From OMOG01 sp041485845 (GTDB lineage Bacteria > Acidobacteriota > Terriglobia > Bryobacterales > Bryobacteraceae), in the NCBI GenBank assembly GCA_041485845.1, contig JBGPKH010000398.1:1-8229 (forward strand): 8,229 nucleotides of DNA, read 5' to 3'. A program made the position numbers and the translations under genes. Below the pieces are notes generated by a model. The model worked only from the letters and a program-made list of their open reading frames with translations, searched no databases and was not told the DNA's origin. Shown in pieces: positions 4,852 through 8,229 of this stretch (positions are counted from its first letter, which is position 1; the number at the start of each line of letters is the position of its first letter).

Positions 4852-5703
4852 ATGAAGCTGATGTCCCTGATCGCCGCTGCGACGTTAACGCTCGGCACGG
4901 CGAGTGCCCAGCGAGTGGAAAGAACATTCGAGCGCACGCTCAACCTCGCGGTTCCGGTGAACCTCGACCTGGCCACCGATTCCGGGGGCATCACGGTGAC
5001 CGCCGGTCCCGCCGGCTCCGTCCGGATTCGCGGCATTCTCTCGGCGCAGTGGCGCCTGTTGCGCAGCTCCGATGTCGAGGATCGAATCCGGCAGATCGAG
5101 GCCCATCCGCCCATCGAGCAAACTGGGGACACGATCCGTGTCGGCCATGTGCGCGACCGCCATCTGCTCCGCGACATCTCGATGCGCCTCGAGATCGTCG
5201 CTCCCGCCGACTCCCAGGTACGGGCTCGCGCCGACTCGGGCGGGATCCTCGTGGAAGGCATACGCGGCCCCATCGACTGCAAGACCGACTCGGGCGGTGT
5301 GGAAGCCCGCCACATCGCGTCCGAGGTCCGCGCGGAAGCCGATTCGGGTGGCATTCACTTTCGCGACATCCAGGGGCCGGTGCACGCGCGAACCGACTCC
5401 GGCGGAATCGAGGCCCTGGAGATCGCGGGCAGCATCGACGCCCAGACAGATTCCGGAGGCATCCGGCTCTCGCAGACCATAGCGGCGCCAGTCCGCGCCC
5501 GCGCCGATTCCGGCGGAGCGAGTGTCACACTGGCTTCTGCGGGCGGCTACGACCTCCGGGTCCGCACCGGCAGCGGCCGGCTCAGGCTTCCCGAGATGAC
5601 CGTGCGCGGCACACTCTCGCGCCATTCGGCGGAAGGCAAAGTGCGGTCAGGCGGCCCGCTGGTGGATGTGCAAGTCAGTTCCGGGAATGTCGAGATCCGG
5701 TAG
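4852..5703 (+). CDS. Exported DUF4097-family beta-repeat protein with DSGG repeats
   Basis: A 283-residue protein. Residues 1-19 are a signal peptide (cleavage near ASA/QR). A first beta segment with DSGGITV at 43-49 is followed by a charged stretch (70-110). Residues about 113-230 then form a regular repeat: DSGG occurs at 128, 146, 164, 182, 200 and 219, a period of 18 residues (once 19). Degenerate copies follow (TGSGRLRL, VSSGNVEI). This fits the DUF4097 'putative adhesin' family, expected to form a parallel beta-solenoid with each DSGG as a turn. It is secreted or periplasmic; no membrane anchor or sorting signal is seen and its partner is unknown. The start has an excellent ribosome site, GGAGG at 4841-4845, six bases before ATG. 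The gene is divergent from fsr and convergent with the DUF4159 gene. Confidence 0.88.
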   Translation: MKLMSLIAAATLTLGTASAQRVERTFERTLNLAVPVNLDLATDSGGITVTAGPAGSVRIRGILSAQWRLLRSSDVEDRIRQIEAHPPIEQTGDTIRVGHVRDRHLLRDISMRLEIVAPADSQVRARADSGGILVEGIRGPIDCKTDSGGVEARHIASEVRAEADSGGIHFRDIQGPVHARTDSGGIEALEIAGSIDAQTDSGGIRLSQTIAAPVRARADSGGASVTLASAGGYDLRVRTGSGRLRLPEMTVRGTLSRHSAEGKVRSGGPLVDVQVSSGNVEIR

Positions 5704-5723
5704 GTCGCCGGCTAGAAGCCGAC

Positions 5724-5761
5724 GGGTGACAGACGACAAAAACCGATCGTCCGTCTCACCC
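5724..5761. terminator. Imperfect hairpin between convergent genes, possible bidirectional terminator
   Basis: GGGTGA (5724-5729) pairs with TCACCC (5756-5761). After a CA bulge, GACG (5732-5735) pairs with CGTC (5752-5755). The loop contains an A-run, AAAAA. A second small hairpin, CGGCT-AGA-AGCCG, lies at 5709-5721. Both sit in the 60 bases between two converging stop codons, where a terminator is expected, but no T-tract follows either, so factor-independent termination is uncertain. Confidence 0.35.
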
Positions 5762-5763
5762 TA

Positions 5764-6609
5764 CTAATGCGTCATGGAGTAGATCACGTAATTCACGCCG
5801 ATGCGGATTCCCAGCGCGGCATACCTCGCCGGATAATACGGCGCATCGGCCCACTCCCATGAATCGCCGACGTCCGATTGGAACGTGATCGCCACCATCA
5901 GGCGGCCGTTATCGTCGAAGATCCCACGCCAGTGGTCGGGACAGCCTTCGCACTTGTAGCTTCGGCCTCGCTGCACGGAGCCTTCGCTGGCCACCTGATA
6001 GCGGTCGTCCAGATCGTAGACGACATGGAAAATGGGGTCGGTGTTGTCGAGTTCCACCACCTGGCGTTCGGGGAAGACCTTGCGCATGCTGGTCATGAAT
6101 ACGTCCCACTCGCCTTCACCCCAGAAATCGTCGGCCATGAAAAAGCCCCCGCGCAGCAGGTATTCGCGCAGCGACTTCGCCTGCGAGTCGGTCAACTGCC
6201 AGTGACCGGTCTGCACGGCGTAGAGCCACGGCCAGTCGTACACGGCGCCATCGTCCAGATTCACCGGCTGCTCCACCGACCGTACATGAATTCGCGTCAG
6301 CCGGCGGACCGCCTGCACGAAATGACGGTCGGCCCGCGGATAGTCCTGGGTCCAGATGGCAAACCCTTGGTTCCACGACCCGCCGCGAAAGCCGAAGCCG
6401 TAGCCGCGGCTATACCGGCCTCCCGGAGCGGGCGGATACATGAGCCGCGCGAAGGCCCACTCGGTCTTCTCCTGCCAATCCGTGGGCAGGGGAATGTCGC
6501 CAACCCGGTACTCCACTCCAGGAAACTCGCGAAACGGCAGTTGGAAGGCGAGTAGCGTGCCGGCAAGGGCAACGCCCATCCCCACCCCGAAGCCTTTGCG
6601 GAAGATCAT
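5764..6609 (-). CDS. DUF4159-domain exported protein
   Basis: A 281-residue protein. A hydrophobic N-terminus (about 4-23) is a signal peptide or anchor. The rest fits the DUF4159 family: WAFARLMYPP near 51-60, WTQDYPRADRHFVQAVRRLT at 86-105, the YDWPWLYAVQTGHWQLTD segment, then LREYLLRGGFFMADDFWG (147-164), the hallmark of a fold related to glutamine-amidotransferase/ThuA-like domains. A C-x2-C pair (residues 220 and 223) could bind metal or form a disulfide. Function is unknown; DUF4159 proteins are often near MoxR/VWA genes, not seen here. The frame is open to an ATG at 6639, but ATG 6609 is chosen because it gives a clean basic-then-hydrophobic signal sequence. No ribosome site is seen, and a TATACT box 13-18 bases upstream suggests a nearly leaderless transcript. 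It is divergent from the DUF6526 gene. Confidence 0.85.
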   Translation of the reverse strand: MIFRKGFGVGMGVALAGTLLAFQLPFREFPGVEYRVGDIPLPTDWQEKTEWAFARLMYPPAPGGRYSRGYGFGFRGGSWNQGFAIWTQDYPRADRHFVQAVRRLTRIHVRSVEQPVNLDDGAVYDWPWLYAVQTGHWQLTDSQAKSLREYLLRGGFFMADDFWGEGEWDVFMTSMRKVFPERQVVELDNTDPIFHVVYDLDDRYQVASEGSVQRGRSYKCEGCPDHWRGIFDDNGRLMVAITFQSDVGDSWEWADAPYYPARYAALGIRIGVNYVIYSMTH

Positions 6610-6621
6610 GCTGGCATGCCC

Positions 6622-6629
6622 AGTATAGA
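6622..6629. promoter_or_regulatory. Shared symmetric -10 region for two divergent genes
   Basis: The 28 bases between the start codons at 6609 (-) and 6638 (+) contain a palindromic TATA (6624-6627). Read leftwards it gives TATACT, one mismatch from the consensus -10; read rightwards it gives TATAGA. Each box is placed so that transcription would start only a few bases before the ATG, and neither gene has a Shine-Dalgarno. No good -35 was found on either strand. Confidence 0.4.
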
Positions 6630-6637
6630 CTAAGACC

Positions 6638-7072
6638 ATGGAAACGCAGAATTACGCCAATCACACGCAGATAGTCCCCGTGTTCCACCGGGTCTTGCTC
6701 CCCATTCTCGCGCTGACGCTGATCGGGTCCGTGGTAAACCTGGTCCAGTCGCTGGGCGATCACCAGCGGCTCTACAGCGCATCCCTGATCGTCGTGCTGA
6801 CCTTCAGCGGAGTGATGGTGGCCCTCTTCTCCCGGATGTTCGCTGTGAAGGCGCAGGACCGCGCAATCCGCGCCGAGGAAAACCTGCGCCATTTCGTCCT
6901 CACGGGGAAACTTCTGGATCCGAAGCTCGAGCCGCTCCAGATCGTCGCGCTCCGCTTCGCGCCGGACGCGGAGTTCGTGGCGCTGGCGCGGCGGGCGGCC
7001 GACGAGAACTTGAAGCCCGACGCCATCAAGCGCGCGATCCAGCAATGGCGCCCGGATACTTACCGCGTGTAA
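6638..7072 (+). CDS. DUF6526-family membrane protein
   Basis: A 144-residue protein matching the DUF6526 family as I know it. It opens with METQNYANHTQIVPVFHRVL, has two membrane segments at about 18-38 and 46-66, and then a cytoplasmic half with AVKAQDRAIRAEENLRHFVL (69-88), LQIVALRFAPDAEF (100-113) and a C-terminal DENLKPDAIKRAIQQWRPD segment. Family members share the QNY.NH start, the QDR.IR.E helix after the second membrane segment and the 'LRFA.D.E' and 'I..W..D..R' ends. Function is unknown. The ATG lies within CCATGG and has no ribosome site; with the TATA about 10 bases upstream the transcript may be leaderless. Downstream lie permease remnants, so nothing suggests an operon partner. 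Confidence 0.85.
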   Translation: METQNYANHTQIVPVFHRVLLPILALTLIGSVVNLVQSLGDHQRLYSASLIVVLTFSGVMVALFSRMFAVKAQDRAIRAEENLRHFVLTGKLLDPKLEPLQIVALRFAPDAEFVALARRAADENLKPDAIKRAIQQWRPDTYRV

Positions 7073-7077
7073 ACCGG

Positions 7078-7191
7078 CTATTCGTAACGCAGCGCCACCA
7101 AGGGGTCCACGCGCGACGCCCGGCGAGCCGGCAGATATCCTGCCAGCACCGCGACCGCGGTCAAGGTCACGGCCGCCGCGGCGATGGTCAC
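7078..7191 (-). pseudogene. C-terminal remnant of an ADOP-family permease
   Basis: Read on the minus strand this gives 37 residues ending GYLPARRASRVDPLVALRYE and a TAG stop at 7080-7078. This is the classic C-terminus of ADOP permeases: the last membrane helix followed by the PARRASRVDP tail. Upstream on this strand the similarity ends abruptly near 7192-7200, where the DNA turns into permease sequence coding in the opposite direction. There is no plausible start, so it is a dead fragment. Confidence 0.85.
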
Positions 7192-7196
7192 CGGAC

Positions 7197-7331
7197 ACGC
7201 TCTATCTTCCCATCGACCAGTTCCCGGCCGGGCCGGCGCGCACACTGCACCTGCGAACTTCGGCCGACCCCGTGCGGCTGGCCGCGGCGGTCCGCGAACA
7301 GGTGCGGACCCTCGACAAGAATCTACCCGTG
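7197..7331 (+). pseudogene. Internal fragment of an ADOP-family permease, opposite orientation
   Basis: Read on the plus strand this gives TLYLPIDQF, then TLHLRT-SADPVRLAAAVREQV and RTLDKNLPV. These are typical of the periplasmic MacB-like domain of ADOP permeases ('YLP..Q ... VRT..DP..L..AVR..V..LD..LPV'). It has neither start nor stop of its own, begins where the minus-strand C-terminal remnant ends, and stops near 7331, just before the oxidase subunit IV gene. Together they look like one permease gene, or two, broken by deletion and inversion. Confidence 0.75.
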
Positions 7332-7354
7332 AAAATCGGGCAAGGCCGCCACCG

Positions 7355-7636
7355 TTACCAGGAACGGGTGACGATGTCCGCCATCGTCAGCGCCAGCAGG
7401 ATCGCCAGCCAGAGAAGACCGCCGAGCACCACCAGGCGCGTCAGCTTGGTGCTGTGGCGGATGTGCATGAAGAACAGCGCCACCAGCATGGTCTTCGAGA
7501 ACGCGATGACCAGCGCCACCACCACGCTGAAGGAACCGAGGTCCACAAAAGCAACCGCCGTGGTGACGCCGGTGAGGATGAGCAGCACAATCCAGACCGC
7601 CGCGTACGTCTTGATGGAGTCAATGTGTTCGCTCAT
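7355..7636 (-). CDS. ctaF: Cytochrome c oxidase subunit IV (prokaryotic COX4/CtaF type)
   Basis: A 93-residue protein with three membrane segments (about 10-30, 36-58 and 66-88), the size and topology of the small subunit IV of bacterial haem-copper oxidases. The family signature, a second helix ending KTMLVALFFMHIRHS (residues 48-62), is present. It stabilises or helps assemble the oxidase that reduces oxygen in the inner membrane. It follows subunit III with two bases between that gene's TAG and this ATG, so the two are surely co-transcribed. It is the last intact gene of the operon on this side; the next sequence is permease remnant. No strong ribosome site is visible. ctaF is used on position and family, since naming differs between lineages (coxD, cyoD). 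Confidence 0.88.
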   Translation of the reverse strand: MSEHIDSIKTYAAVWIVLLILTGVTTAVAFVDLGSFSVVVALVIAFSKTMLVALFFMHIRHSTKLTRLVVLGGLLWLAILLALTMADIVTRSW

Positions 7637-7638
7637 AA

Positions 7639-8229
7639 CTATTTGGGTAAGTGCCGGTCGATCAGATAGAGCAGCGGGAACAGGAAGATCCAGATGATAT
7701 CGACGAAGTGCCAGTAGAGCCCGGCGACGTCCACGGGGGTCATATACTCCGCCGAGAATCTTCCCTTGTTAGCCTGAATGATCAGGAAGGTGAGGATTCC
7801 CACGCCGATCACCATGTGCAGCGCGTGCAGGCCGGTCATGGCGAAGTACAGGGAGAAAAACAACTGCGCGTGGCCCTGGAGATCGGGCGAGAGTTTCTCG
7901 AAGTGGAAGGCCGGGCCGGGCACGTGGTGTTCCTCGAACTTCGAGTTCCACTCGTAGGCCTTGACGCCCAAGAATGCGAATCCCAGGATCAGGGTGAGGA
8001 TCAGGAACAGGACGATGGCCTTGCGCCGCCCGAGTTGCGCGGCGCGCACCGCCAGCACCATGGTGAAGCTGCTGCACAGGAGCACAGCCGTGTTGGCGGC
8101 GCCGAGCACGACGTCGAGGCTGCTGCTGGCCACGGCGAAGACGTGGGGATACAGGTGGCGGTAGACCGTGTAGGCCAGAAACATGCCGCCGAAGAACATG
8201 ACCTCGGTGACGAGGAAGAGCCACATCCC
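7639..8229 (-). CDS. ctaE: Cytochrome c oxidase subunit III, N-terminus cut by window edge
   Basis: The frame is open through base 8229 and gives 196 residues; family members are about 200-220 long, so only the first residues are missing. The visible start GMWLFLVTEVMFFGGMFLAY is the usual first in-window motif of subunit III and carries the conserved glutamate of its first helix pair. The rest shows five membrane segments, a charged loop (VKAYEWNSKFEEHHVPG), the FFSLYFAMTGLHALHMVIG segment and the terminal YWHFVDIIWIFLFPLLYLI. Subunit III supports proton pumping and stability of the aa3/caa3 oxidase core. The internal ATG at 8226 should not be taken as the start. Subunits I and II are expected beyond the right edge. 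Confidence 0.94.
   Translation of the reverse strand, partial: GMWLFLVTEVMFFGGMFLAYTVYRHLYPHVFAVASSSLDVVLGAANTAVLLCSSFTMVLAVRAAQLGRRKAIVLFLILTLILGFAFLGVKAYEWNSKFEEHHVPGPAFHFEKLSPDLQGHAQLFFSLYFAMTGLHALHMVIGVGILTFLIIQANKGRFSAEYMTPVDVAGLYWHFVDIIWIFLFPLLYLIDRHLPK

Noticed and set aside
3819..5354. A 511-codon minus-strand open frame across fsr and the DUF4097 gene
   Set aside because: It is a shifted reading of fsr joined to the antisense of the DUF4097 repeats. It has no family match, while both overlapped genes do.
6610..6639. Start of the DUF4159 protein at ATG 6639
   Set aside because: It adds ten residues before a clean signal sequence and overlaps the divergent gene's start codon. ATG 6609 gives the better N-terminus, though this is not certain.
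1..8229. tRNA, rRNA, CRISPR arrays and insertion sequences
   Set aside because: I looked for cloverleaf ends, rRNA-like stretches, regularly spaced direct repeats and transposase motifs on both strands and saw none.

Overview
The window is high-GC DNA that looks like the chromosome of an acidobacterium, most likely of the Bryobacterales/Solibacter type. This is judged from gene content only: an ADOP-family ABC permease start and two ADOP remnants, a DUF4097 protein with DSGG repeats, DUF4159 and DUF6526 proteins, and signal peptides ending in ...AQ. No marker gene is present to prove the lineage.

Layout. 1-117 (-) is the N-terminus of an ADOP permease running off the left edge. 118-462 holds no convincing gene, only one perfect hairpin. 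463-1490 (-) is a two-gene unit, a small DUF5367 membrane protein translationally coupled to a TetR regulator, with a strong candidate operator palindrome directly upstream (1492-1517). 1518-1778 is intergenic and holds a perfect hairpin, a short relic resembling the C-terminus of an AlkA DNA glycosylase (-), and a dyad-containing promoter region. 1779-2318 (+) is an exported peroxiredoxin. 2328-4825 (-) is a tight three-gene unit: fsr-like MFS efflux pump, exported parvulin-type prolyl isomerase, double zinc-ribbon protein. 4852-5703 (+) is an exported DUF4097 repeat protein that starts only 26 bases from fsr. 5764-6609 (-) is a DUF4159 protein and 6638-7072 (+) a DUF6526 membrane protein; their starts are 28 bases apart around a shared TATA. 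7078-7331 holds two ADOP permease fragments in opposite orientations. 7355-8229 (-) is the end of a haem-copper oxidase operon: subunit III (cut by the right edge), then subunit IV.

The main discovery is the peroxiredoxin. Its reading frame is interrupted by a single TGA exactly at the peroxidatic cysteine of the universal P-x(3)-T-x(2)-C motif. The frame continues intact to a normal C-terminus, and a perfect 8-bp stem-loop with a G-first loop begins 15 bases after the TGA. This is the pattern of a bacterial selenoprotein with a SECIS element, so the gene should be read as one 179-residue protein with selenocysteine at position 72. An automatic annotation would split it into two pieces or call it a pseudogene.

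Several products are envelope or exported proteins (peroxiredoxin, prolyl isomerase, DUF4097, DUF4159, Fsr, DUF5367, DUF6526, oxidase subunits). Apart from the operons named above, nothing in the sequence ties them into one pathway.
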